DNA from: a virus
Reading direction: 5' to 3' (one strand)
DNA length: 20,593 bases
IMG/VR virus record: IMGVR_UViG_3300009120_000016
Location: 1 to 20,593 of that record
A program made the position numbers and the translations under genes. How positions within the stretch are numbered: the first letter of the stretch is position 1; the number at the start of each line of letters is the position of its first letter. Below the pieces are notes generated by a model that saw nothing but the letters and a program-made list of their open reading frames with translations, made no database searches and was not told the DNA's origin. Below, piece by piece: positions 5,929 through 13,085 of the stretch.

Positions 5929-5998
5929 TGGGCTGATTGCCTCCCGTCCTTCATCGCTTAATCATGAACTAGCTCTGGAGAAGAAGCAACACAGCCCA
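5929..5998 (+). terminator. Long imperfect hairpin after the scaffold gene
   Basis: The outer stem TGGGCTG (5929-5935) pairs with CAGCCCA (5992-5998). It continues inward with TTGC (5937-5940) to GCAA (5986-5989) and CTCC (5941-5944) to GGAG (5977-5980), and a small inner hairpin TTCAT (5950-5954) with ATGAA (5964-5968). The T-rich TTTATTATAT follows. It could end transcription of the portal-scaffold operon or protect the mRNA 3' end. It is not a tRNA (no T arm). All pairings were made by eye. Confidence 0.5.
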
Positions 5999-6015
5999 TT
6001 TATTATATAAGCTAT

Positions 6016-6043
6016 TTGCATATATTCAAATGTTTGCTAATAT
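6016..6043 (+). promoter_or_regulatory. Capsid-gene promoter with extended -10
   Basis: TTGCAT (6016-6021), a 16-base spacer and TAATAT (6038-6043) preceded by TGC make an extended -10 promoter. Transcription would start near 6050, leaving a leader of about 170 bases before the capsid ATG. The TGCTAATAT block equals that of the leftward promoter at 1756-1783. A separate promoter after a terminator-like hairpin would let the most abundant virion protein be made independently. Confidence 0.5.
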
Positions 6044-6220
6044 AAAGCTGTTAAAGCTAATCTTAGATAAGTGGATACTCTCGAGTACTGAGCCCTAACG
6101 GCACCTCAAAGCTCTTGACCCTACTGGATGAAGATAAGGGCCTGAAAAGCACCCCTGAATCGGAATCACGAAGATACGCGAAACATAACTGTTTTGTTTA
6201 TTTTTAAGGGGTCATTTGCC
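6044..6220 (+). other. Long leader of the major capsid gene
   Basis: No convincing reading frame. Short complementary blocks are visible: TACTC (6077-6081) with GAGTA (6084-6088), GCCCT (6092-6096) with AGGGC (6137-6141), and CCCT (6119-6122) with AGGG (6137-6140), the last two alternative to each other. The segment is richer in GC than the DNA before it. It ends in a U-rich stretch and AAGGGG (6206-6211), the capsid ribosome site. It may be a stability or translation-enhancing leader, or may hide a small RNA. I cannot name it. Confidence 0.35.
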
Positions 6221-7066
6221 ATGTCTTTAAGTTTAACCAACGTCCAACAACAAGAATTCGATGCAATGGTGAAAATTGAATACCATTCTGCGGGTTTCAT
6301 CTTGCGTGACACTATTCGTATGCGTACCGACATCATCGGTAATACCTGCCAATTTCGTAAAGTCGGTCAGGTTATCGCTAACCCTGTAGCATTCCAAAAT
6401 ACGATTGCTATTCAGGACCCAGGATTCACTGCTCAAATCGCAACACTGCAAAAGTATGCTGCAGGTACAGCAGTAGATGAAATCCAAGATTTAACTGTAA
6501 ATTTTGACAGTAAGCAGGAACTTGCAATGGTTGTTGCGATGGCTATTGGTCGTCGTTCAGACCAAATCGCAATTGATGCATTGGAAACTGGCGCAGCAGC
6601 TAACGTAATTGCTGCTGGCGGTACCAACTTAACCTACGCTAAGTTCCGTCAAGTTGTTGCTTTATTTGAATCAAACGCTGTTCCTCATGAAAACAGATAC
6701 ATGATGATGTCAGGTAATAACTTATCTGCATTATTAGCTGATGACCATTTCACCAACAGATTCTATACATCAAATGATGCTGTTGTGACTGGTACGATGC
6801 AGTATCGAAACGTGATGTCTGTTAACTGCAGAATCATCCCAACCATGACTGAGGGTGGTATTCCTTTAGTTGGAACCGTTCGTCGCTGTGTTGCTTGGCA
6901 TAAGATGGCTGCTGGCTTTGCTATCGGTCAAGACTTCAGAACTGAAATTAACTACTTACCACGTGAAACATCATGGTTCGTTAATGGATTGTTCTATGCT
7001 GGCGCTGTCACCATCGATAACCGCGGTACAATTCGTGTTGATTGTGATGAAGCAGTAAATCCTTAA
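6221..7066 (+). CDS. Major capsid protein
   Basis: The shell subunit. I place the start at ATG 6221 (MSLSLTNVQQ, 281 residues), 9 bases after AAGGGG; the in-frame ATG at 6194 would put that site inside the gene. The opening sentence (QEFDAMVKIEYHSAGFILRDTIR, then a V-G-x-[VT] beta segment with FRKVGQVIANP) is typical of capsid proteins of this podovirus group. A block with RRSDQIAIDALE (about residues 108-119), a LFESNAVPHENRYMMMSG loop and the closing GLFYAGAVTIDNRGTIRVDCDE fit an HK97-type fold, which is inferred. Scaffold lies just upstream. Codon choice and a private promoter suit high expression. Confidence 0.88.
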   Translation: MSLSLTNVQQQEFDAMVKIEYHSAGFILRDTIRMRTDIIGNTCQFRKVGQVIANPVAFQNTIAIQDPGFTAQIATLQKYAAGTAVDEIQDLTVNFDSKQELAMVVAMAIGRRSDQIAIDALETGAAANVIAAGGTNLTYAKFRQVVALFESNAVPHENRYMMMSGNNLSALLADDHFTNRFYTSNDAVVTGTMQYRNVMSVNCRIIPTMTEGGIPLVGTVRRCVAWHKMAAGFAIGQDFRTEINYLPRETSWFVNGLFYAGAVTIDNRGTIRVDCDEAVNP

Positions 7067-7087
7067 TTCTAGATAGAGGTAGCGCAC

Positions 7088-8446
7088 ATGGCTTTTGATT
7101 TTCGAAACTGGGGCGTAATCTCTACGTCTGGAAATACTCAATCAGAAACACTTCAGGATGGCTCCGTAATTGGAGCCCCTGGAATGTATACTTATCAGTC
7201 AGCGACAGAAACGTTACTCGATATATCTTCTGTAGATTACTTTTCACCTGTTGGTAATACGTTATCAGTTGGTGACTTCATATATATTCAGGCCAGCGAT
7301 TCTGCTGGATTATTTCATGTTCTTGCTGTTGATTTTGAAACTGGTAATTTAATTATTGCCCTATTGAGTGGCGGCGGTGGCGGTGGAATTATTGGTCCGC
7401 TTACGTCCACTCCTAACTCTCCGGCGCTTTGGAATTCATTAGATGGTTCAACCATAAAAGATGGTTCACCTTGGTTATTTGTTGGCGCCGATTTAAGTGG
7501 TGGCACAAATATCAATGTCTCTGGATATGTTGGTGCGGCGGCTCATATCTTCAAAGACACGGGCTCTGTTCATATTATTGGTGTTTATGCTCCGTCTTTA
7601 ACTGGAGATTCAATATATTTCTTGCCTCCTTCTTTACCTGGCCAAGCATCCATGATGTTCTTAACATGTAATGACACAGGGTTTCAAAGCTGGGGATTAC
7701 CAGGTGTTTTACCTGGAACTCATAATAGTTTTATCGGAATAAGCTCCGGAAGTCTTGGCATTCTTGGCGATGACAATACTTATATGGGTTGGTCTTCTGG
7801 TGCAGCTTCAACCACTGCAAGCAATAATACAGCTTTCGGAAGTCAAGCGTTAGACCAGCTAACAACTGGTTCTGGTAACGTATGTATAGGAAGAAGAGCG
7901 GGTCATTTATTTACTGGCTCAGAAACCAATAACGTTTGCGTTGGCTCTGAGGGTATCGTTAATCTTAGCAATACCATTTTCCTTGGTGAATTTGGGGTTC
8001 ATGATACAACTTATGTTGCTGGTATTCTCGGTAATACTGCAACAAGTCCAAGAATGGTAACAATTGACAACTCAACTGGTCAGTTGTGCGAACAGGCTGT
8101 TCCTGCAAGCGCTGCGTTTACTCCAGTCACTGTAACTGGTGCAACCCAAGCACTTCTTAATCTTGGAACATATTATGTAAGTTCAGGCGTTCAAACTGAA
8201 TTTACAATGCCATTAGCGCCTTCTCCTGGCGATGTGTATCGAATCACATTAATTAATGGTTCTGGTTCTTCATTTAAGGTTACACCAAATACTGGACAGG
8301 TTATTCAAGTTGCAGATGGAATCACATCAAGTGGTGGATACATTACGTCTATTGGAAATGGCGGTTCAATTACGATTGAATGCATACAAGCTGCATCCGA
8401 TATATTTGCTGTTGTAGCTCAAACTATTGCTGTGGATGTTGTTTAA
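7088..8446 (+). CDS. Fibre protein with YadA-head-like repeats
   Basis: A 452-residue protein with AGAGGT before its ATG. Three parts are visible. Residues 1 to about 95 form an N-terminal domain (NWG, then DYFS, LSVGD-F-I-Y) shared with the genes at 11251 and 12148, so probably the virion-anchoring part. After a seven-glycine hinge (about residue 95) and a beta region, residues about 215-300 carry YadA-head-like repeats (NTAFGSQAL, GNVCIGRRAGHLF, NNVCVGSEG), which in other proteins form trimeric left-handed beta rolls. Residues about 345-452 are a C-terminal beta domain (YRITLINGSGSSFKV...) seen at ends of phage fibres. It probably forms a trimeric fibre. Being right after the capsid gene, it could also be a head fibre. 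Confidence 0.7.
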   Translation: MAFDFRNWGVISTSGNTQSETLQDGSVIGAPGMYTYQSATETLLDISSVDYFSPVGNTLSVGDFIYIQASDSAGLFHVLAVDFETGNLIIALLSGGGGGGIIGPLTSTPNSPALWNSLDGSTIKDGSPWLFVGADLSGGTNINVSGYVGAAAHIFKDTGSVHIIGVYAPSLTGDSIYFLPPSLPGQASMMFLTCNDTGFQSWGLPGVLPGTHNSFIGISSGSLGILGDDNTYMGWSSGAASTTASNNTAFGSQALDQLTTGSGNVCIGRRAGHLFTGSETNNVCVGSEGIVNLSNTIFLGEFGVHDTTYVAGILGNTATSPRMVTIDNSTGQLCEQAVPASAAFTPVTVTGATQALLNLGTYYVSSGVQTEFTMPLAPSPGDVYRITLINGSGSSFKVTPNTGQVIQVADGITSSGGYITSIGNGGSITIECIQAASDIFAVVAQTIAVDVV

Positions 8447-9861
8447 TGACTATATATAACTCTATCAACAACGGGAGCCAGAGAGGTGTTCATAACACCA
8501 TTCTTGGCCTTGGTGCTGGTAACTCAACATACGATACAAATACCTGCATAGATAATACTTGCTATGGTTATTTAGCTGGAAGATTTTTTTCTGCTTCTGC
8601 AAGTAACAATTGTCTTTTTGGAAGTTATGTTGGCGCAAATTTGAATATGGGTGGCGGAAATGCATTGTTTGGTTTTCGCGCCGGTATATTAATGACGGAT
8701 GCAAATGCAAATATTGGTATAGGTGATTCCGCAATAGATAATTTAACTAGCGGTATATTAAATATTTGTGTTGGAAGATATAGCGGTACAAATTACGTAT
8801 CAACAGAATCTTCAAATATTTGTATTGGAAATTCTGGAACTGTAAACGAATCTAATGTCATTAACATAGGCACAAGCGGTTCCGGTCCCGGTCAGCAAAA
8901 TATTTGTAAAATAGCTGGAATATCAACAAATCTTGTTACAGATGGCACTCCTTACAGGATGATGGTTCTTGATCAGAACAACGATACAATTAAATCAATA
9001 ACTCAACAAAACTTAACATCACCAATCGTTACTGTTTATAGCACGCCTGGAAACTATACGTGGACTAAAAATGCTAATACTAAATACGTAACTGTCTATG
9101 GTTGGTGTGGTGGTTCTGGAGGTGGTTCTGGAAGCAAATACTCAGACGCAAATAACGCCGGTGGCGGCGGTGGTGGTAATGGAAGTGCTTTTTATGTTTC
9201 TGGTCCCGCTCTTATGTTCGGTGCTACTGAAAGTTTGAGCGTTGGCGCAGGCGGTAATGGTGGTGCCGCTGTTACAACTGATTCAACAGACGGTAATCCA
9301 GGGCAATTAGGTGGGTATACATTCTTTGGAGCTTTAAGACCGTTTATTAGCTCTACAGCCGGAGGCGGTGGTGGTAATAACGTCGGAGGAGGCGGTGGTG
9401 CCGCAGGAACCGTATCAAATGATGGCGGCAACAATATTGACGCAAGTGGCGGTGGCGATGGTTCTCAAACGTCAGGTTCACCGGGAATTGCTATTACTGG
9501 TTCATATCCATTAGCTACTGGCGGTGGCGGTGGTGCAGGTGGCGCAAACGTTTTAGATTCAGGTGGTGCAGGTGGAAGCATATACGCTTTCGATGGATCG
9601 ACCCTTTTAAGTGCTGGCGGTGCTGGCGGAGCAACACATGGTGTAGCAGGTGACGATGGCGCGCCTTATCGTTCAAACGGCGGTTTAGTGCTTGGTGGAA
9701 CTGGCGGTGGCGGTGGCGGTTCACACGGTGGCGCAGGCGGTCGAGGCGGTCAACCAGGTGGCGGCGGCGGCGGCGGTGGAGCAGGACTAAATAGTTTTGC
9801 TGATTCTGGACCAGGCGGCGCCGGTGGTGATGGCATGGTTATTGTTATTGAGTTTAGGTAA
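8446..9861 (+). CDS. Adhesin-like fibre with glycine-rich tip domain
   Basis: The start is ATG 8446 (MTIYNSINNG, 471 residues), which overlaps the previous stop by one base and matches the start of the next paralogue; the frame extends further upstream but that part is Cys-rich noise. Residues about 15-165 are YadA-head-like repeats (NTILGLGAGNS, NNCLFGSYVG, ANIGIGDSAI, LNICVGRYSG) ending in GTSGSGPGQQN-x-x-K-IAGI. From about residue 198 (YTWTK...KYVTVYGW) begins a glycine-rich domain reaching the end (GDGMVIVIEFR), with many GGGGG runs. Such glycine-rich tips occur at fibre ends, and glycine-rich sandwiches form the host-binding tip of T-even gp38 adhesins. It is probably a receptor-binding fibre. 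There is no N-terminal anchoring domain like its upstream neighbour's. Confidence 0.7.
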   Translation: MTIYNSINNGSQRGVHNTILGLGAGNSTYDTNTCIDNTCYGYLAGRFFSASASNNCLFGSYVGANLNMGGGNALFGFRAGILMTDANANIGIGDSAIDNLTSGILNICVGRYSGTNYVSTESSNICIGNSGTVNESNVINIGTSGSGPGQQNICKIAGISTNLVTDGTPYRMMVLDQNNDTIKSITQQNLTSPIVTVYSTPGNYTWTKNANTKYVTVYGWCGGSGGGSGSKYSDANNAGGGGGGNGSAFYVSGPALMFGATESLSVGAGGNGGAAVTTDSTDGNPGQLGGYTFFGALRPFISSTAGGGGGNNVGGGGGAAGTVSNDGGNNIDASGGGDGSQTSGSPGIAITGSYPLATGGGGGAGGANVLDSGGAGGSIYAFDGSTLLSAGGAGGATHGVAGDDGAPYRSNGGLVLGGTGGGGGGSHGGAGGRGGQPGGGGGGGGAGLNSFADSGPGGAGGDGMVIVIEFR

Positions 9862-9874
9862 AGGCATTTAAATT

Positions 9875-11167
9875 ATGACAATATATAATTCTATCAATAA
9901 CGGTGTAATACTTGATAATACATGCCTATTTGTTGGGCTTGGCGCAGGGAATTCTGCATTTACACCTGTTTCAAATAATTGCACATTTGTAGGTTCACAA
10001 GCAGGTCATTTATTTTCTTCTTCGTTAGATTGCACTGCAGTTGGATTTACATCAAGTTACTCATTAACTACAGGCTCAAGATGTACGTCATTAGGCTCTA
10101 AAGCTTTAGCATTTAACGTGAACGGAGATGACAACACTGCATCAGGTTATGGAGCTCTTAATTCTTGCACTGGCTCTTATAATACTGCTTTTGGTTCAAA
10201 TGCTGGAGCTTTATTAGTTAACGGATATCACAATATTTATCTTGGTAGAAACGCAGGTTTAAATCACACAGGACCTGAATCACATAACATTATTATCGGT
10301 GAAGTTGCAGGGATTCTTGGTGATACCAACAAAATAAGAATTGGTTCTACTGGAACAGGTGCTGGACAGCAAAATGATACATATATTGCTGGAATTACAA
10401 CTAATACCGTTTCATCTCTTACATCTGAACAAATTACCTTGGTAGACACAAATAGTAATATTAAATGTATCTCTAAAGCAGATTTCATGGTCGATACAGC
10501 ACCTAAGGTAACAGTTTATAGCACTCCTGGAAGTTATACTTGGACTAAAGATCCAAGCACTAAATACGTAACAGTATACGGTTGGTGCGGTGGATGCGGT
10601 GGAGCATCAGGAAGAAAAGACGTTGATGGTTCAAACTTTGGTGGTGGCGGTGGCGGCGCTGGAAGCGCATTTGTTGTTTCTGGTCCTTCGTTAATATTTG
10701 ACACTACAGAAACTGTCACTGTAGGCGCTGGCGGCGCTGGCGGTGCAGCTCAAACAGTTGATTCGACTGATGGTAACGCCGGTTCTGTTGGTGGTGCGAC
10801 TTCATTTGGAAATGTTAGACCATTTCGAATTGAAACAGCTGGTGGCGGTAATGGTACTGGCGGAAATAATGGTTCATTTAATGCTCAAAATGGCGCCTTA
10901 TACGATTATGGTCCAGCAGGAAACGGAGATTATAACAGCGGATTTCCTGGATCCGACATGGTTGCCACTACTGGGTGTTACCCTATGGGTACCGGAGGAG
11001 GCGGCGGTGCTGGCAACAACAACATCGCTAACAATGGCGGAAGAGGCGGTGAAATTCAAGCTTTTAACGGCACAGTAATTTTAAGCGGAGGAACCGGTGG
11101 AGGCATAACTCAATCAGGAACAACTGGTCTTCCATATCTTTCTCAGGGCGGCTTAATGGAGGAGTAA
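9875..11167 (+). CDS. Adhesin-like fibre paralogue, C-terminus lost to a frameshift
   Basis: A 430-residue frame, paralogue of the gene before: same start (MTIYNSINNG), YadA-head-like repeats (about residues 18-165, with NTAFGSNAGALL and GTGAGQQND-x-YIAGI), and the glycine-rich domain from about residue 216 (YTWTK...KYVTVYGWCGG). The paralogue ends GDGMVIVIEFR; here the frame stops early with GGLMEE at 11167. The missing ending (GDGRVIVIEFR, stop at 11238) is present in the -1 frame immediately after. One extra A at 11155-11156 (TTAAT to TTAAAT) would restore it as GGLNGGVNGG. So either a recent 1-base deletion, a base-calling error in the A run, or, less likely, recoding. If real, the tip loses its last strand. 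Confidence 0.7.
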   Translation: MTIYNSINNGVILDNTCLFVGLGAGNSAFTPVSNNCTFVGSQAGHLFSSSLDCTAVGFTSSYSLTTGSRCTSLGSKALAFNVNGDDNTASGYGALNSCTGSYNTAFGSNAGALLVNGYHNIYLGRNAGLNHTGPESHNIIIGEVAGILGDTNKIRIGSTGTGAGQQNDTYIAGITTNTVSSLTSEQITLVDTNSNIKCISKADFMVDTAPKVTVYSTPGSYTWTKDPSTKYVTVYGWCGGCGGASGRKDVDGSNFGGGGGGAGSAFVVSGPSLIFDTTETVTVGAGGAGGAAQTVDSTDGNAGSVGGATSFGNVRPFRIETAGGGNGTGGNNGSFNAQNGALYDYGPAGNGDYNSGFPGSDMVATTGCYPMGTGGGGGAGNNNIANNGGRGGEIQAFNGTVILSGGTGGGITQSGTTGLPYLSQGGLMEE

Positions 11168-11238
11168 ATGGCGGCGTAAACTCTGGCGCTGGCGGGAATG
11201 GTGGCGATGGCAGAGTAATAGTTATAGAATTTAGATAA
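11168..11238 (+). pseudogene. Displaced C-terminal end of the fibre gene at 9875
   Basis: In the frame one base behind the gene upstream, the codons from about 11155 read NGGVNGGVNSGAGGNGGDG then RVIVIEFR and stop at 11236-11238. This equals the ending of the paralogue at 9861. There is no own start or ribosome site for it, so it is not an independent gene. It marks where the intact gene should have ended, 12 bases before the next start. Confidence 0.65.
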
Positions 11239-11250
11239 AGGGGTGCATAT

Positions 11251-12132
11251 ATGACATTTAACGTTCAAGGATGGGGCAGGTCCGACAGAACCGCAGCCAA
11301 TCCAATTTATATTTTAAGCGATGGTACAGCTACCGGTACATTCAAACAATTTAACTATTATTCAGCTGATACTTTGGCAGTCATTAGCGCCGATGGTTAT
11401 TTTGATTCAATTTTTCCAGAATTATCTGTTGGCGATATTATCACGGTTTATTCATCAACCGATTTAGAAACAGCAACATATTATGTTTCTTCAGTTAATC
11501 CATTATCTGGCGGAGTAATTGTAGTTATTGAGCAATTTAATTTTGGAGCAGGAGAAGTAACTACGGCTCAATTTGCAAATGGTTCTGTAACTTACGCAAA
11601 AATTCAGGATATGCCTACAGAAACGTTGTTAGGAAATTCGACAGGTATTGCATCGGCTCCGTCAGCAATAACTGTTTCAAGCGCTTTTGAATGGGATGTC
11701 AACTTTTTGAGTATTGCTCAGAACGTTCTTTTAAGAGACGCAGGAACAATTACTGCCGCCGACTGGAACAATATGTATGCAGTTCCCATTCAAGTAAGCA
11801 CAGGCGTTCCTCCGTTTGGTTATAAATATGCACTACATCAGTTCTATTTAAGGCAAATATTTGGAACGGCTCAATATATTAACGGTGGAGCGGTTGCTGT
11901 TCAGTACGGTAATGCTGTTCATGGTGCAGGACCAAGCGCTTCTCAAAATATATCTGCAGCTACAATTAACAGCATGGTAGCCTCAAGTGCTGTTCAAAGA
12001 ACTTTTGATGGCCCAGTTGATTCATTGGCCGCAAACGGAGAAGCGTTGTTTTTGTCAAACGGAACAGCTCCATTTGCTGCAGGCGATGGCACATGGGAAT
12101 ACTACGTTTACTATCGATTAGTACCAGTTTAA
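11251..12132 (+). CDS. Fibre/virion protein with anchoring and C-terminal beta domains
   Basis: A 293-residue protein with AAGGGG 7 bases before its ATG. Residues 1 to about 95 are the N-terminal domain also found at 7088 and 12148 (GWG, GYFDSIF, LSVGDIITV). A linker of the common fibre form GSVTYAKIQDM...LLGNSTG follows (about residues 112-132). The C-terminal part (about 155-293) starts with ITAADWNNMYAVP and contains YINGGAVAVQYGNAVH and a closing W-Y-Y-V-Y-Y-R segment, and is shared with the gene after it. Overall beta-rich, no enzyme motif. It is probably a trimeric structural fibre or decoration. The shared C-terminal domain is not one I can name. Confidence 0.65.
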   Translation: MTFNVQGWGRSDRTAANPIYILSDGTATGTFKQFNYYSADTLAVISADGYFDSIFPELSVGDIITVYSSTDLETATYYVSSVNPLSGGVIVVIEQFNFGAGEVTTAQFANGSVTYAKIQDMPTETLLGNSTGIASAPSAITVSSAFEWDVNFLSIAQNVLLRDAGTITAADWNNMYAVPIQVSTGVPPFGYKYALHQFYLRQIFGTAQYINGGAVAVQYGNAVHGAGPSASQNISAATINSMVASSAVQRTFDGPVDSLAANGEALFLSNGTAPFAAGDGTWEYYVYYRLVPV

Positions 12133-12147
12133 TTTAGGGAGAAAGAA

Positions 12148-13038
12148 ATGTTTAGAGCGGCAAATTGGGGCAGAGCAAGCACCACATCGAATGAACCTTT
12201 AACTACGTTACAATCAGCAGCTATCACTGGCTGTTTTAAAACGTATAACTATTACGCGCAAGCCGCACCAGCAGGTGACGGAGATACCCAAGCAACGATT
12301 GCAGCGGCAAGCTATTTTGATGCTGTAAATTTCGATTTGCAGACCGGGGACGTGATTTTCGCAGAATCAGCTCAAGACCAGACAGTAGTTACTTACTTAG
12401 TAACCAACACAGCTGGAGTTATTACAACAACAGCATTTAATTATGGTGCCGGTGCTATTGGAACTCCAAACATCTTGGATGGCGCAGTAACTTATGCAAA
12501 AATCCAAAACGTTGCGGCTAGCTCTTTAATGGGTAACCCAACAGGAGCGCCTGCTGCACCAACAGATGTTGGTATGGGTAATGGCTTAACTTTTACCGCT
12601 GGCGCGTTGGCTATCAGAGATTCATATCTCAACTATGCAACAGGAAACATTACAGCAGCTCAGTGGAATGCTATGTATGGCGCTCCTCAATTAATCATTC
12701 CTGCACCAGGTGCAAATAAAATGATTATTATTGAAGAATTCTTGTTGAATATGAGCTTTGTTACAACTCAGTACGCTGCAGGTGGCGCGGTTCAAATTCA
12801 GTATGGCAATACTGTTCATGCTGGTGGCGTAAATGCCGGTGGAGCAACAATTGCTGCTGCAACCATCAACGGTTTAGCTGCAAGCTCGGCAATCGGTATT
12901 AATAATTTTACCGCTGTAACAGCTACAGCAACAGCAATCAATGCTGCTCTATATCTTACCAATGCCACAGCCGCATTCACCACCGGTGATAGCACCTGGA
13001 CATGGCAGTGCTGGTATAGAATAGTTAACGCCCTTTAA
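12148..13038 (+). CDS. Fibre/virion protein, paralogue of the preceding gene
   Basis: A 296-residue protein with AGGGAG 5 bases before its ATG. It repeats the plan of the gene at 11251: N-terminal domain (NWGRAS, SYFDAVNFDLQTGDVIF), linker (GAVTYAKIQNVAASSLMGNPTG), then a C-terminal domain beginning ITAAQWNAMYGAP and including GGAVQIQYGNTVHAG and a W-x-CWYRIV ending. It has a more regular Ala/Thr/Gly composition than its sister. The pair is likely a tandem duplication followed by divergence. The two could form different fibres or a heteromer. No catalytic motif seen. A GC hairpin follows directly. Confidence 0.65.
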   Translation: MFRAANWGRASTTSNEPLTTLQSAAITGCFKTYNYYAQAAPAGDGDTQATIAAASYFDAVNFDLQTGDVIFAESAQDQTVVTYLVTNTAGVITTTAFNYGAGAIGTPNILDGAVTYAKIQNVAASSLMGNPTGAPAAPTDVGMGNGLTFTAGALAIRDSYLNYATGNITAAQWNAMYGAPQLIIPAPGANKMIIIEEFLLNMSFVTTQYAAGGAVQIQYGNTVHAGGVNAGGATIAAATINGLAASSAIGINNFTAVTATATAINAALYLTNATAAFTTGDSTWTWQCWYRIVNAL

Positions 13039-13048
13039 TGTTGCGACC

Positions 13049-13072
13049 TCAAGGGGGCATAGCCCCCCTTGA
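13049..13072 (+). terminator. Strong G/C hairpin after the fibre cluster
   Basis: TCAAGGGGG (13049-13057) pairs with CCCCCTTGA (13064-13072) around the 6-base loop CATAGC. It lies 11 bases after the last fibre stop and just before the gatekeeper gene. No T run follows (TTCTGG), so it may slow or partly end transcription, or protect the fibre mRNA, more than terminate it fully. Confidence 0.5.
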
Positions 13073-13085
13073 TTCTGGATAGCTT

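Noticed and set aside
5929-5998. tRNA-like element: 7-bp outer stem and about 70-base length
   Set aside because: There is no T-arm motif (GGTTCRA), no proper anticodon arm and no D-loop GG; the inner pairs form one nested hairpin, not a cloverleaf.
6194-6220. Upstream in-frame ATG for the capsid gene
   Set aside because: It would place the good AAGGGG ribosome site inside the gene and add a residue stretch (MFIFKGSFA) not expected for this family.
8380-8445. Upstream extension of the second fibre gene
   Set aside because: It encodes a Cys-rich stretch inside the previous gene's end; the ATG at 8446 matches the paralogue's start MTIYNSINNG.
9192-9724. Leftward Pro-rich and His-rich open frames opposite the glycine-rich domain
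   Set aside because: They are the reverse reading of GGN glycine codons, have no ribosome sites, and are low-complexity shadows.
11140-11167. Programmed -1 ribosomal frameshift in the fibre gene
   Set aside because: No X-XXY-YYZ slippery heptamer occurs near the frame change (codons GGC GGC TTA ATG), and no clear stimulatory stem was seen. A lost A in TTAAAT explains it more simply.
8446-13038. Diversity-generating retroelement acting on the fibre genes
   Set aside because: No reverse transcriptase, no template/variable repeat pair and no adenine-specific differences were seen. Similarities between the fibre genes are explained by ordinary duplication.
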